Notes under the pieces: generated by a model
Seen by the model: the letters and a program-made list of their open reading frames with translations, nothing else
Database searches by the model: none
What the model was told of the DNA's origin: nothing
DNA from: Apostichopus japonicus
Taxonomy: Eukaryota; Echinodermata; Holothuroidea; Aspidochirotida; Stichopodidae
Assembly (NCBI RefSeq): GCF_037975245.1
Contig: NC_092579.1
Span: 15,696,178 to 15,760,177, forward strand
Direction of reading: 5' to 3'
DNA length: 64,000 nucleotides
Translations under genes and position numbers: made by a program
Shown here: positions 44,901 to 59,900 of the stretch, piece after piece
How positions within the stretch are numbered: position 1 is the first letter of the stretch
How the letters are laid out: each line of letters opens with the position of its first letter

Positions 44901-47900
44901 TCCCGGTCACTTTTTGCATAAACTTTTTTCTTTGATGTGTTGTTGTTTTTCGCTAACTAGTGTTCCTCTTTGCATTCAAAACTTACTGAAATTTGTCCAA
45001 CCAGCTCTAGATGGTTGACTGTCCAGCAATTTAAGTTGTTTATGTGCAAGTGGGTGGTATTTAAACTGTTAGTGGTCAATTTGAAGGCAAAGGTCAGTTC
45101 CAAAAGGATGTAATTCAAACAGCAATGGCATCCAGGGTTACTTGGTCAATTGTGTCATATACTAGGACTACACTTTTGTGTACAACAAGTTTGTTATATG
45201 TAACAGGGATATCTTTTAGCACTTTAGTACAGTATATATTGATTCCAGTCCTTTCCTTTCCAATCGGTCTCACTCTAACAGGTCTGCAAAAACTGACACA
45301 ATTGAAATAACCTGAATTAGTTAATATCTTCTGTAGGTTTCATGTATTATTATATAGGTACAGTAGCTCACAATGAAATTTTAAGGCTGGAATAGATCGG
45401 ATTGAGTATTTGTAGGAGACGAATAAGTATCGTTGTAAAGATTATCCTTCTGAACATGATACAATTTAAAATATTTGATAAATTCTGGACAGTATCAGTT
45501 CCTTCTTCTTGTTTAGAAGAACAACTACTTTTCAAACATTTGTCACTCGACCAAAATCGTCCAATCAGATTGGCATGATAGCATTAAGCATCCGTCCCCG
45601 AAGGTGAGGAGACCCAAATCTTGCCTTGTGTTGGTTGTTTACATCTTCAGCCACTCCCTGCTTGAACACCTTGGCTGTCCAGATTCTCTCCTACAGTACA
45701 CCATGGTGTATGCATGGTACACAGTATTTGTTGTGTACAACTGTACTGTATGTATACATGTATCGCATTGATTTTTTTTTTCATACCAGGTCATTTCCCT
45801 GACCCTCCTTGTGATTACAACTTATAAGGTCAATATGACCCCAGCAGGGTCCCTGTAAGGTAACACCAATCTCTTAGGTACCCTGCTGAACATCTAGGGC
45901 TAACCTTCCTGTTGGGAGTGGTGGTATAAGATGGCGAACTTGAAGAGGTACTGTAGTGATAAGGTCATACCATGTAGATTATTGTTTTGTGATGATATTT
46001 ACCTGCCTGTTCCTTCCTATGGTCATGAAGTGACAGGAATGAAGTGTTTTGCAAAGTTTTGGCATGTACAGTTCAAGGCTCAGTGCTACAACAGTACAAC
46101 ACCAATGGCTGTCTTGGTGTCACCCACAAAAAGAATGCAAGTGGCAATGCGACACATTCGCCTAGCGGCTATCCAAAATCAATATGCAATGTAAAAAAGA
46201 AATACTCCAACCAGCTAATGATGCAGAACAAGTTTTATAAATTCAACTTCTTAAGTGAATAGGTATTTATTGAGGAGGAACTTTCTCCTTAAAATAATAA
46301 AAAAAAAGGAACATGGAAAATAAAGGTTACAACGTTCTGTAATACTGCTTAAGAACACGTAGGACTCCTGAATACTTAGAGATAACAGATTGCTTTGTCG
46401 CAATCTTTACCAGAGGATGCCATATACTAGATTTAGCTTGACTACTGAATATGCTCAATTATGCTACCTTGTACTTTTGTAGTGAAAAGAGGGATTAGGG
46501 TTTATGTAAATTGCCCTACATCCCTGGATACTACCCTCCAACAACAACAACAACCAGGATTGACTAAAGTAAAAGTTACTGAAAAAAAAACTTTCTAAAT
46601 TAAACAGCTGACAGATTGACTTCTTCTGTCATAAAAATTCAAATTAACTAAATTATACTATTCTAATGTGACACTTGGCCTTCAGTGCCCTTTATAGCCA
46701 TTTGTAATCATACCTTATCCAAGTTACCCAAAGTAAAAAGCAGTCTTAAAAAATGTCATATTTTTTGACAGCATCCTGATACCTGCTTATTGGAACATGA
46801 AAGGTTAGATTTTGAGGGCGGTACTCATTACCCTATATTCATTCATACTTACCTGTAGTAAAGATTCCTAAATCCTATTGGTCCATTCAGGTCAGCTGAC
46901 CTTGGTTAATCCTGTGAGTAACGCACGGTAAAATTACGGGGCATCACTTTAATAAATCTTTGGTTATATGTAACCAAAAATGTTTTGTTTTATGATTTTT
47001 CCCCCACACAAATGGTAGTGTATGAATGAACCGGGTTAATCAACGGTCTAGCGTGCGTTACTCACATGATTAATGCACTCCGGGTGTTAATGCTATCGCT
47101 GGATGCACTCGGGCTCCGCCCTCGTGCATCGCTTGCGTTATCCCCCAATCGTGCATTAATCCTGTGAGTAACGCACGCTAGACCGTTGATTAACCCCTTA
47201 TTCATACATTTATACTGTTTATATTGCTCCTTCATTTATCTTAAATGCTATCTTTCATTACACCTGTCAGACTCTCAAAATTTACTAAGGAGGTGGACAA
47301 AATAACTGTGATAGATTTTACAGTTTAGTTACCAGTATTTACAGAGACTTATAAATCTACACTACTGCTCATACAGTAGTACAATTGAATTCTCCATAGA
47401 AGGATGTTTTGATTTGATAGCAGAATTACAGTACGCTCTTGGCAACTTTCCAGTCCCTACCTATAGATACAATTTTTCAGGTCAAATTTTTTTTTTCAGG
47501 TTGTCTATTCAAGTGATCATATCTTAAATTGTGTTTTGTCTGAACTGCAAAGTTGTTTTTCTGAAAAATGTAGAAAAGTTTGTTTTATGGAAGAACCACC
47601 AATATGTACACTGTAGGGGAGGAGATATGTAAGTTTCTTGAATATAAACAGATTTGGAACAGCCGTGAAACTCCCCTTCAGGTGGCTACCCCTATGATTG
47701 TGTTTGTTCTTCTTATGCTGATAAGTGATGAAACCATGTTGAAGTCTAGATCATACAGTAAACAACCTTAGAAGCAGTTAAATTTCAAGTATACACTGTA
47801 ATTTGTTTCTTAAATCCTTGAAATGCCATTCTGAATGCAGTAAAATTGAATATATACTGTAGCAACAGAAGGGCAGGAAACCAAATCGGTAGAATAGTAA

Positions 47901-50900
47901 CTTAGCGTTTTGATTAATAGGGTGTCATCAGGTGATAGTAGTAGTTGTTCTATTTCTCTTGTTGCTTGGCAACCACGGGAGAGCAAGGTGGCTGATGAAG
48001 AGTGGGTGAAATTAATTCAAATGTATCAGTTTTAGACACAGTTCGGATATACAGTATACTGTACTTATTATTTACAGTTTCAAGTTTTATGTACAATTTT
48101 AACAATTTCATTGGTATTCACTTTGGCCGATTCAAATTTACTCTCAGACTGCCATAAATTGCGACCGATGCATATTTATGTCATAAAAAGTTGGAACGTT
48201 TCAATCGCAATAACGATCAAAAAAAGTTGTAGCTCTAAATAAATTTGAGGTCAAAGTTATGAATCTAGTCTTGAAAACAGGACCCACTGAAAATAGACAA
48301 TAAAGAACAAAAGCATTATTTATGTATCTCTTTCTTTGAACGAATTCCTTTTCAGACATATTCTGGCCTTTTCTGCGTAGTTGTCAATCCCTACAAGAGG
48401 CTACCGATCTACACCGAAAAGGTAATTGAATTGTACCGTGGGAAGAAACGTCACGAAGTGCCTCCTCATGTCTATGCTATCACAGACACAGCATACAGAA
48501 GCATGCTTCAAGGTAAGATAACACAGCGCTGCTGCAAATCAAGTCAGGTTAGGTTTTCCGATGCACCATAAACAAGCTTTTCACATACATGAAGAAAAAA
48601 AGGCTGTGTCATTCAGAGAACGTAGTTAAGTGTGTCGTCAGAACTGCTGGCCCTGTTGAAACCATGGCCAGCCAAACTAATGTGGAAAATTGCATCGAAA
48701 AGCAATCCATGGTTTTCCCATCTGAAAAGGTTTTTTCTAAATTGAAAAATTGGTTAATTGGATTGCCACTCGACGACGTGTATCATTTATGAGCTAGAAA
48801 ACCATCTAGATTTCTACACATGAATTCTTATGACGTGGTTGTAAAATAGCTGCCCGCTAGACCGAATAGTGCTCTGCAGAAAGTTAGGATAAGCTTTCAG
48901 TGAAGATCTCTGTGCTGAGCTTGGAATTGATTGTAAATGTTCGTGCTTTGGAAGCAATTAATTTACAGTACTTCGCTCCTCGCTTACCTGTCTCCTCGCA
49001 ACCTTAGCAATAAGTCTGCCATAGTAGGTTCACAAGAAATACTGTATTATATGAAATGATAAAGAAATGATTAAGATAAAGCAAAAATGAAAACAAATGA
49101 CGAAGAAAACAAGAATGCCCAATAGAACTGAAATATTTTAATGCTCAGAATTGAGCTGACCGTGCTCGTGATGAATGTCAGCTACAGATGTTAATATTTG
49201 ATATGCTGTTGAAAGAATGTCAAAATGGGAAAAGAACAAACATCTTCACCGTCTCCCTTCCAGTACTAAATGCATCCAAACAATAGTCATTAATACGACA
49301 GGCATTTCATCCTCCGTGACGACAAATAAGCCGGCTCAATTTTGTCATCACATCTGACGGTTTGGATATGAAGTTAACTTCCCCCAAATGTCTATGTTTA
49401 ATCAGCCCACCAGTGAGTGTTGCACTCTTCCAGGCTTGAGGGCCCAGTTTAGCTATGAGAGGAATATTCCCGACATAGCTCGTAGAGCTCTGAATCATTG
49501 GAAAAGCAAATTGAAAAATGTCTCTAGGTAATCTTTAGCAAAACAGTCTACCCGAACCTGTCAGGCAAAGCCGTGCGTGACTAATCTTTGCACGATGGAG
49601 AACAGCCAGCACATCAGTCATGCAGAGTTGAGAAGAAAGGGGGCGATGGATTTTTATGTAGCAGGGAGAAAAGATGAGGTGCTAAATGTTTAAAACAAAG
49701 GGTAAAAATATTATTACCTTCTGTAAATATGTATTGATCTATTGGTCTGTTTACATATAAAACATATCCAATCATGTTGTTTAGGTATTACATACAGTAG
49801 ATACAATGTTAAAGCGGTGAAAGGTAAATGTCTTCGCTCATAAATCCCAAAACCAAGAAGTTTTTGGGGGAAGTTTAGAGTAAATTTAAGGTCCAAAGTG
49901 CAGACATGGAATGGAGACAGGTGAGAGAGGAGTGAATCGCTGCATCTATGTTTACGAACCAGTTTGTCGTCAGATTATCTGTTCACAAAAAGTCTTACAA
50001 TGATATAAAACGATACAGGAATGATACATTCCAAGGAATTTAATGAGGCATAATTCAATATTTCTACACTTCTGTAAAGAATGTCTACTCATTTTGTAAT
50101 TGCCAGCCAGAGACACCGTGGCAGGTGTAGGCGTGGCAGGTGTAGGTGTGGCAGGTGTAGCCATGGCAGGTGTAGGCGTGGCAGTTGTAGGCCTGTCTGA
50201 ACTCATCATGGCTTCATGTATGGTATGACAAATGTTGCACTTACGCTGGACAGCTTTCTGATCTGAATGATAAACCATAAAACCAAAATGTGTGGGCTTA
50301 GGGCAAAGGGTCAGACCAAATAGGACAGTTCCAAGAAATATGAGTCAACTAGCCTATAGGAAACCAATCATTACAGTATTTCATTGAGAATATGAATAAA
50401 TATGTAATTCATGCAGTGCTCAGAAAAGACTTTTTGCCATGGATAAAATATGTGTGAACTCATGTCAATAGTTTAACCACTGACTGGATTCTGTTGTTTA
50501 CTAAATTTTCAAAGGAAAATGTATGTACAAATTTGAAGAGAGCAGAGAGAGTTGGTTCCCTGATGAGAGGGTTCTCATGTGCAGTGAGTGGTATTGAAGG
50601 ACTTTGCTACAAGAACAATTTCAGGCTTTAAATAGTTATGATGTTAACCAGTGTGTTGCCAGCAAAGTACTCATATGTTGAGGTTAAATACCAGTAAAAG
50701 ACAGCCACTAAATATTTATTTTTGAAAATTGAAAGGGAATTTGAATAAAAACAAAGAAAGAAACTATTGTTTCAGCTTAGACTTGTGATCATCGAATACT
50801 TGCTCAAAGAACCAACCTCTCCGCATGACCTGAACTTACAGCAGTAAACACCACTGCTAGAAATTGTGGTATTGTGGGAGGGTACTGTTGTGTACTACAC

Positions 50901-53900
50901 AACACTGTGTACTGGGTTACAGTAGTTGATTAACTGCAAGCACAACATGTATGCATAAATTTGTCCTTGTAAAAGCCCTCCTGGTATGGGACTGTTCAAG
51001 TGTGAAGGTTTTAAAGCTGTGCATTCTTCATAGACTGGTTATGAGGTGCACTCATGCATGGGCAAAACCAAAGTGAGGATTAAAGCCTTTCTCTGGCCAT
51101 CTCACTTGAACACAACTGCTTACTGTGTAGGTCAACAGGCTGTTGCATAACAAGAGTAGATTTTGTATGTAAATTATTGCAGCGCTCCTGCAAAAGTGTA
51201 GTATCTTTTACTGTGCATTGTGAGTATAATTAATGGGTCTGGTGGCACAAGTCATGGAGTTATAAAGAGAACTCTATGCACAAACTAACTTGACACAGTA
51301 TCCTCCTCAGGTCTGACAGCTTGTTGAAAGACAATTAATTCTAGCGGTAATCCAAAAATATCTGTTGGGTGTCAAATATAAATTCAGGTCCTGCACACAG
51401 GTTGTATGAGTCATAAAATTACAGAAGGGGTTTACTTTCCCGATATGGTACGGGTTTGTAGGCTGGAGGAGCTATTAATATTTTTTGATCGAAACATTGG
51501 TTTGAATCTCATCTTTGAGTAACTACACAGGGCCAACGTTGGCACGAGCAAAAAATCCTAGGCATTGTAGCATTTTGAGCTCTAGGTAGAGCCTATAGTT
51601 TGAGGAAGGAGGGCAGCTCAGTATTTTGATCATACAACACAAAGTGAAAAGGTTTTTGTCAAGTCTTGCACCATGCAACAAAATCTGGGCTTCTATTCAA
51701 GCTTTGATTGTAAGATTCCCCTGATGTTGTTAAAGTACTTAGTATTTATTACCCTAGTGCATCAAAACCTTAAGCAGCTCCATGAGGGTGATACAAGGGT
51801 CATTAACAAAGCCTCAAACAAGACCCCCCCTATCTGTTTCATACAATGCACTGTAAGGTGATCTTGCTTTTGATTAGAAAGTAACAATGGAAAAAACTGC
51901 CTGTGAATTTGAAGCCCTTTTCTGGCATATACAGTATATGGTGAACGCATTGTTCGGTTTAGAGGGACCATCCTTGCTATCTAGCCTATAGAAGGGAAGG
52001 TTTCTCTCTATAGATTGACAATAGGTCTGACTCTATGGAACTTGTTCTGCATTCACTCTCCTCTGACATGGACTGTATATACTGTATGGAATAGTTCAGC
52101 TATACAGTGGTTTTGAAAATCAAAATACCGTCAGTCAGCTTTCACTATTGGAATTATCTACAGTGTAGTTATTTCACATACTGTAAGTGGGTATGGTGCA
52201 TGGTGGCATGGTGCATACAATTAGCAAAGTTCTATGTAAACTTAAATCTGATCCAATTGTGCACAAAACACAAATCACAATGGACTCTTTTGTTATTTGG
52301 TTCTCAAGTTATTTGGTTTCAAGTTATTGTCATATGTTGACTGAACTTGCTAAATATACGTATTAACTTTTAAAGAATTTTTTACTTCCACATACAGAAG
52401 TTTGACATTGTAATCCTGTACATTGTAGGCTGGCTGCTTGGGTGTACTACTGGCGGCACTCCCTCAAACTCATTTACTGCTGGGAATCAGGAAGTGGTTA
52501 TAGAATGAGGCCGTCTGTGGATAAATTTCAGTCATAAAGATCCCAATTGTTTCCTTAAGATTAGCTTAAAACTGTTGATTGTACACGGAATGAAGAAGTA
52601 CGCTACAGTTACATGTGAACTAGATGTAAAGCCCGTAGCAAGCGCAAGTCTTTAAAGGACATTTTCTGGTTGTCCTTTGGACAACCCGGTCTGAACCATT
52701 TGGTCGTCAGAACATCAGCTTTGGTCCAGTGAAACTCCTCTTCTTCAATGGATCATTGTCCTACCATTGTTTTATTTCGGTATCTCCAAAGTGATGTGAA
52801 ACCAATTTATCGTTTTAAATATTTTGGGGGTATTCAGTTGAAGACAATACAATCTGAATTAGATATAAACAGCAACAGCAGAGTTTGGTTGTCCAAAGAG
52901 AACATGTCTTTTTCTCGGGTAGCCTTCCGAGGGCTTGCAACCTATGTCCAGAAGTTGTGTTTTTCATCCACAATTTAACTGTTTCTTGTTTTGGTGAAAT
53001 TCTCGAATCCATGTTTCTGCGCCAACCGGTCTGTCATGCTGTACAGTACATACACGCATGCATACATACGTATCTACCTACTTACATGTACTTACCTACA
53101 TACATACATGTACATACATACACACATACACGATATACGTACATACATGTATATGTACATTAGTACCTGCATATAAACTGTTAAGTTAACCTGCCTGTTT
53201 AAAGTTTCATGTAACCTTTATAAGTCTTGTTAGACAAACAAAGTACAGCTGAAACTGCAACTCAACATTCAAAATGTCTTCCAAAGACTTTCTAATCTGT
53301 AACTTTTAGTGAAAAGAAAGAAAGCAAAAATGTAGATAAATTTGAAAGCACCCCCTTATGCTGATAGTGAAACAGCTAGCTACTTTAGACAATTCTGCTA
53401 TTTTGTTTTTCTTTGTGACAGTGCTGTAGCTGATGGTAATTGTTTCTTCTATTAAAGTTTAATGATTTTATGATTCTCCTCTCTTGAAACAACCCACGGC
53501 AACGAAGCAGTTTATTAACATGACTAGTCAGGTTTCAAATTTCCAGTTTCTTTCATGTGATTAAAAGTACATTTAAAAGGTGTTAGAGGGACGAAACGTG
53601 TAGATCGAAGCACCACGGAAACCTCCGATGCTCACTTGAGTGGTTGGCGAAGAACCTTGGGAGGTTTAATTTTGAAGAATTACATATGATTGAGCTAGAA
53701 ATTTAGCAACTACAGTCTAATGGTGAAAAAGCTGCATTCAAAGTCTGAGAAGCCCCTAAAACATATAACCAATAATAATTTAGCTGAATTTCTTAATTAC
53801 TGTACTACCCTGCCAGCTTCTTTTAGAGCACATACGTGTTGCTAATGTCAGCTCAAAATTGAAGTTTCAATGCATTTCTTTCCAGATCTAGGGATGATAT

Positions 53901-56900
53901 TCATTTAATACCTGTGATATCCTCAGGTGTTGTAATTTAAGAGCATTTTCCAGGGTTGAGTATGTACAACCTTGACATAAACAGGTTTTGACCTTAGGTT
54001 GTGGTCAGTTGACCTCATTAAAGGTCATCTTTGAAAGATAGAAAGTTTTCACAATAGCAGTTCTCTTAGTAGTCAATATCTGACCAATTCTAAATTGATT
54101 AATAACAAATCACCCCTCGTATGAAACTCTTGCAAATACAGATTTAAAAAATAATCAATTTAATGACTTTTGTAGCTCAAGCTTTAAATGGTATGGTTAA
54201 GAGTGTGATACACTAATTTTCTCCACCAAAAGACTATAGGTGAATTAAGTGAAAGTATCAGAATTATAGGCCTGTGATTTGGGTTGGCTCAAGTGAGGGA
54301 AAAGAATGATATGGCGGTAGGGAGAGGGAGGGGTTGGGAGGGGTTGATTACTTAATTAAATAGTTACTTACACTAGTAGTGTTTAAACAGCAGAAAACAA
54401 GTTTACATAGCACAAAGACAAAACAAAACATTTGACTTATCATCCCAGTAGGGAACTTTCCATGGTATGTTCTATAGTACATCCATACTCTGGCTATCTG
54501 AAGTTAAGTAAGGATAGGTCAAAAGCCCTGCAGTGAAATCTTCCCATTTACCATTGCCATTATTTATTGAAAATATTATCATCATTTTGATGAAATTGAA
54601 TTTTGTTGTGTTTCAAAGTTCGAGAAGTACTGGGTGCTAAAAGAGGGTCGAAATTGACAGGGTCAGTTGTTATCTTTACAGGTCATCATCCAACTAGAGT
54701 ATATTCTCTGATATGACCAACAAAATGATTTTCACACAAAATTTCAGAAAAAAAGTGAAACAATCAGAAAAAGTTTTACAGTCTGCAGAATTAGGAAGCA
54801 AGAAAGTACTCAGTATAATCTTCAATTGATTTGGAATGAAGAACTAAAAAGTTAGTCTTTCCAACCAAAAAAATGAGTAATTTTACAAATTATGGAAATC
54901 TTTACTTTGTTTCAGGTTATAGTACACTTTGAATAAATCTCAGTACTATATCTTTGCATGACCTAACTGTTGTCAGGATTGTTAATGTTGGATGGATTTT
55001 TAACATGTAGAATATAGACAGCATAAAAAGTAATCGTGTTCGCTTCAGGAGGACTTTGACAGTCTACCACTGAAATGACCTGTAATGTATATTATCTGCT
55101 AGACCATATCTAAAGAATTTACAGTACAGGTTTAGGAATGTTGTAGATAGTTCCCAAACACACTATAAGAATCCATCAGCCATACAAGAGAAGAATAAGA
55201 ATTAGCATTGTAAAGTTTATTAGTTCACACCAAAGATCAATGATATACTGTAAGGTAATGTGTATATGATCTGCTATTGACTGCAAACATGTCACCATTA
55301 TGTTCTATGAGCAATGTGTATATCTTGTTTTTCTGAGAACGCCTGTAAGGTGTCGTCGTCATGGCGTTGGTGTTAAGCAGATTCAGTCATGCCTGTAATT
55401 TAAACTATTTACCTCATTCCTCCCTGACCTGTCTCCCAGTCAAAATATGCACTTTCGATCTACCTTAACTACATGTACAGTATGCTAAACCATGTATATC
55501 AGCTGCTTCTTTGAGTGGTAAATTCGGAAATAGAGAAGTTGGCAGGTGCCCAGGAAGCGGGGGGGGGGGGGGGCTCAAACATTGCAACTGTGTTGTTTAG
55601 GTAGATAGGAAAGTGCATATGTTGCCTGGGAGACAAGTAAGTATCAACGCTGGTACATCCCAAACCAGTAAATTTTGGGGATTTCACACAAGCATGATTC
55701 AAATACTGTGCGGAAGTTACCTCGCATTCCTCAGTTTAAAAGTGATCTTGTCATTCAGCCTCTGAAGAAGATCCTGCTAGGATCGAAACGTCAGGCCCAC
55801 TTTACTTTTGCACATTGTGTTGAAGAACATGCAAAGTTTTTCATTGACATTTGGTCTGTCAAAGGTCAATATTCTGTAGATTGTTTCCAAAGTTTTTGGG
55901 AATGGTTAAAAAGGAGACAGACCCGGTACTTATGACAGACATTTCAAGACCATTCAGTTGGCATAAATGGTCCCAAGCCTTGTTGGATAACATTTGGCAA
56001 GCTACATGTAGTCACCAAGTCCTGCACGGTCCATCCTTTTCCCAGGGATGGAGACTATTGCTTGTAACATCTGAACAGTATTGATCCTGTGGTTATGTTC
56101 TACTAATAGTGTGACTTCTGCCCTTTGTATTGTTACATAATCATGATTAGATGGATAGCAGCTCCTGGTATCAAAATATAATTTGTCTTCATTGTGAGTT
56201 TATATGCTTAGTTTTTTTTTATTATCTAAATCTGCTCAACTAATTAATGGCTTCAGGGTTTCAAATTACCGAGTTCGACTATTAAAATCCTTAAAGCCAA
56301 TAATTAGGAGTATCTCTCACTGTGTGTACTGTGTAAGCAAAGTCATAGTAATACTAGAGTATCCAGACTATTGGAAGAAATGGTATGGCAATATACCACT
56401 GCATGGTTCAACTGCATGGTTCAAATGGATGGACACCTTTATATGTGACCTTTGAACTCCCAGGACACTCTTAAGACGACACCTCTTCAACCTTTTAAAG
56501 CTGTGACTGCTGAATTACTCTGTTGAAGTTTCCTTATTGCTGTAAGCTAGAAAATGTCAACATTTGTCGTCTCTTCAACTAAGCTGGAGATATTTACATT
56601 TAGTATTATTAAGTAGCTTGAAGGTAAACAGATAGATACTCCAGCACAAGGCTAGGTCATAATATACAGTAAAAGAATTCCACTGGTGTGTAAAACTGTG
56701 TTAAGTACAATGTACAGTACTTATGTATACCCAGTGCTGTATATCTGTGCATTGTTGACACTGGTTACTGTACATCTCCATCTATGGCCATTTATAGTAC
56801 CTCTCGCAGCAACCATATAGCTCTTCCTTGCAAGTGAAGTCATGGATTATTATATTATATCTAACAGAAATGATAACATAGCTTAAACTTGGAAGTGGTT

Positions 56901-59900
56901 TTGTCAAGTTAGCAAATAATTTAGTCTTCAAATTTCATGCAGCAGTTTTGAAAAATTGAATGCCCTAATTTTTGTCTCCTGTACAAAATATTGTGGTTCC
57001 TGTCTAAACTGCTGCTAATGTTTGTGTGGACTGGCACAGCAATTTGACCAGTTTGCATAGCATATTACAATTCGATAAGTACATGGATATCTAAACTATT
57101 CTCAATACACATATGCCATGTACAGTAGTTATACCCACACCCCCTCCCCCACCCCCATCGCTGCTAAATGTGCTAAAATAGCCGCATTGATTTAAATTTG
57201 AGCATGTCTCTTGCTCTGTTGGAGTACTTGTTTCCACGATATCTTTAACCTATGAGAAAAAGTTGTATTCCAGCTCGCATGATGACACAGGGGTTGCTTC
57301 TTTTGCGCCTCACTTTATAGAGTCCCTCTAATTTATAATTAATATAAACCTAAAGATCCCAGATCATCTGTTTGTACCAGTTAATGTAGCTGCAAGAGTG
57401 TATAGATAGTATTCTTCAAAGTTCAAACACCAACATCTCTCCTTCTCAGGCCTTGCAAGTTTCTATGTTTTCCCCTTCGGACCTGATCCATCTTCTCCCA
57501 GTCCATCCCCCCCCCCCCCAAAAAAAAAAGAAATTGATTGTCACAATTTACAAGAATGGTGAAAGTTTGCCTCCTTAATTTTCATCATTATATTCCTTGC
57601 ATGTTTATTTAATCTCTTCAGAAATCAGTATTTATCAGTCACTCTCAAAAATGACTGACCTTCTTTGCCCTTCACAGCTGATGAAGGTTTAATACAAAGT
57701 TTTTGCCTTGAGGCAGTTTAGTGTGTCTACATACTTCTCACTTTGCAGGAGGGAAATCCAACAGGGAAAGCAAGATAGTATGTGAACTTGTGGTAAAAAT
57801 TCTGATATAAATTGTAAATTAATGACGACGCTGCTTCAAGGCTTCGTTTAGACCAGCATGTAGTAACGGCAAGTTATGAGTTATTTTGGAAGGACATATT
57901 TCTTTCTTCATCGTTGTCATCGTTGTCTGAGGAACGACAACTTTATTTCTCTCCTACCGATGAACACCCCACATTATCACATAGCAAATACTGTTTGCCG
58001 AACCTTTGAATACCGCCACAAACTTGGGTTTGCAAAAGTAGCAAAATTTTCATTTCATCAAATAGGAGAGATCACTGACTAGAATTACTACATAGATATG
58101 GGCTGTGAATTGTGTCCCTATTATCAAGTAACCTTTCAACCCTTCCCTAATAGATGTGTTCATACTGTAGCTACAGCAGGCATTGGATCTCCCTGGCTAC
58201 AATAAGTATATATACTGAATACAGTATTCTGGGTACAGAATACACTGACCAGAAGTATGCAATTTTAAGCAATAGATATGGGTTGTAAATTGTATCCCTA
58301 TTATCAAGTAACCTTCCAACACTTCCCTGATAGATTTGTTCATACTGTAGCTACAGCAGGCATAGGATCTCCCTGGCTACAATAAGTAGATACTGAATAT
58401 ATTATTCTGAGTACAGAATACACTGACTAGAAGTATGCAATTTTAAGCAATAGATATGGGTTGTAAATTGTATCCCTATTATCAAGTAACCTTCCAACAC
58501 TTCCCTGATAGATTTGTCCATAGCTACAGAAGGCATAGGATCTCCCTGGCTACAATAAGTAGATACTGAAAACAGTATTCTGAGTACAGAATAAACTGAC
58601 TAGAAGTATGCAATTTTAAGCAATAGATATATTTGGGCTGTAAATTGTGTCCCTATTTATCAAGTAACCTTTTAACCCTTCCCTGATAGATTTGTCCATA
58701 GCTACAGAAGGCATATAGGATCTCCCTGGCTACAATAAGTAGATACTGAAAACAGTATTCTGAGTACAGAATAAACTGACTAGAAGTATGCAATTTTAAG
58801 CAATAGATATGGGATGTAAATTGCATCCCTGTTATCAAGTAACCTTCCAACACTTCCCTGATAGATTTGTCCATAGCTACAGAATTAAGGCATAGAGGAT
58901 ATCCCTGGCTACAATAAGTAGATACTGAATATATTATTCTGAGTACAGAATACACTGACTAGAAGTACATGCAATTTTAAGCAATAGATATGGGCTGTAA
59001 ATTGTGTCCCTATTTATCAAGTAACCTTTTAACCCTTCCCTGATAGATTTGTTCATAGCTACAGAAGGGATAGGATCTCCCTGGCTACAATAGCTACATA
59101 ATAATCCAAGGTGACTTCTGCACAGTCAGTACACAGGTATTCGGCATTCCAGACATTCTTTCAAACCACTTGTTTGTGGTTGTTTGCTTCCTGTGTTGTG
59201 TACTTCCAGTAGAGCGGACATTTTTCTTACCGAAACAACTGTGTGATTGTCACTAGCTGTATCTGTGGAATTTGAAATTTTTCAACCGTGACAAAAGTTT
59301 CCATAAATGGTTACTGTGGGATGTCCTAGGGAAGGTGGGTTGGTTGGTAATATGAATATGCAGCTCCACCTAGGATTTCTTAGAAAAGCAAACAAATAAT
59401 GAAATGATAAATAATTTAGTCTCTTTGAACTATTTATTAAAAGATATTGTACACAGGCCAGGAGAACCCACCAAAAAGGGTTCATGACAAGTGACAGTGA
59501 TCAATCACCGTGAAGAGATTTCCATTTCCCCCTGGCCTGCTTCCTCCCCCCCCTTCTTCCCCTGCAAATGTCAAATTGTTCCAACCTGTGTATGTTCACC
59601 ATATTGACGGTATGTATAGATGTATCTTCCCCCCCCCCCAACAATGAAATATAAGTGTCATGTCATCCATCCCTTCACCTAGTCACTACCCCTTCTTCTA
59701 ATCCCTATCCCTTCTCCCAAGCCCTATCCCTCATCCACATCCCTATCTCTATCCTTCCATAGTCCTCCCCATCCCTATACTTCTCCCCATCTCTCCTCCC
59801 AACACTGACACCTTCATCTCCCAATACCTATCCCTTTTCCATTAACCCGAATCCTAAACTTGATGGCCTTACCATTAATTGCAACTTGTTTTATCAAAGC

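Larger units (their letters stand above)
39336..48355 (+). other. Myosin intron 1 (9.0 kb); repeats but no nested gene seen
   Basis: Mostly AT-rich DNA rich in 'tacagta' words. It holds the repeats at 41742, 42176 and 47019 listed separately, plus a 22-base solo match to the palindrome arm at 46906-46927. Small frames such as 45931-46194 show no family resemblance. Confidence 0.6.

Noticed and set aside
45931-46262. Two overlapping frames of 87 and 72 codons in myosin intron 1
   Set aside because: No recognisable family, no splice partners and AT-rich surroundings; not enough to call a nested gene.
49970-50278. 102-codon frame with an ATPTP repeat
   Set aside because: Created by a 15-bp minisatellite that keeps frame; no conserved sequence on either side.
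52885-53176. Thr/Tyr/His-rich frames
   Set aside because: Artefact of the TACA-type microsatellite in two registers.
58653-58955. 100-codon antisense frame with internal repetition
   Set aside because: Reads across two units of the 178-bp array; repetition of the peptide follows the DNA repeat.
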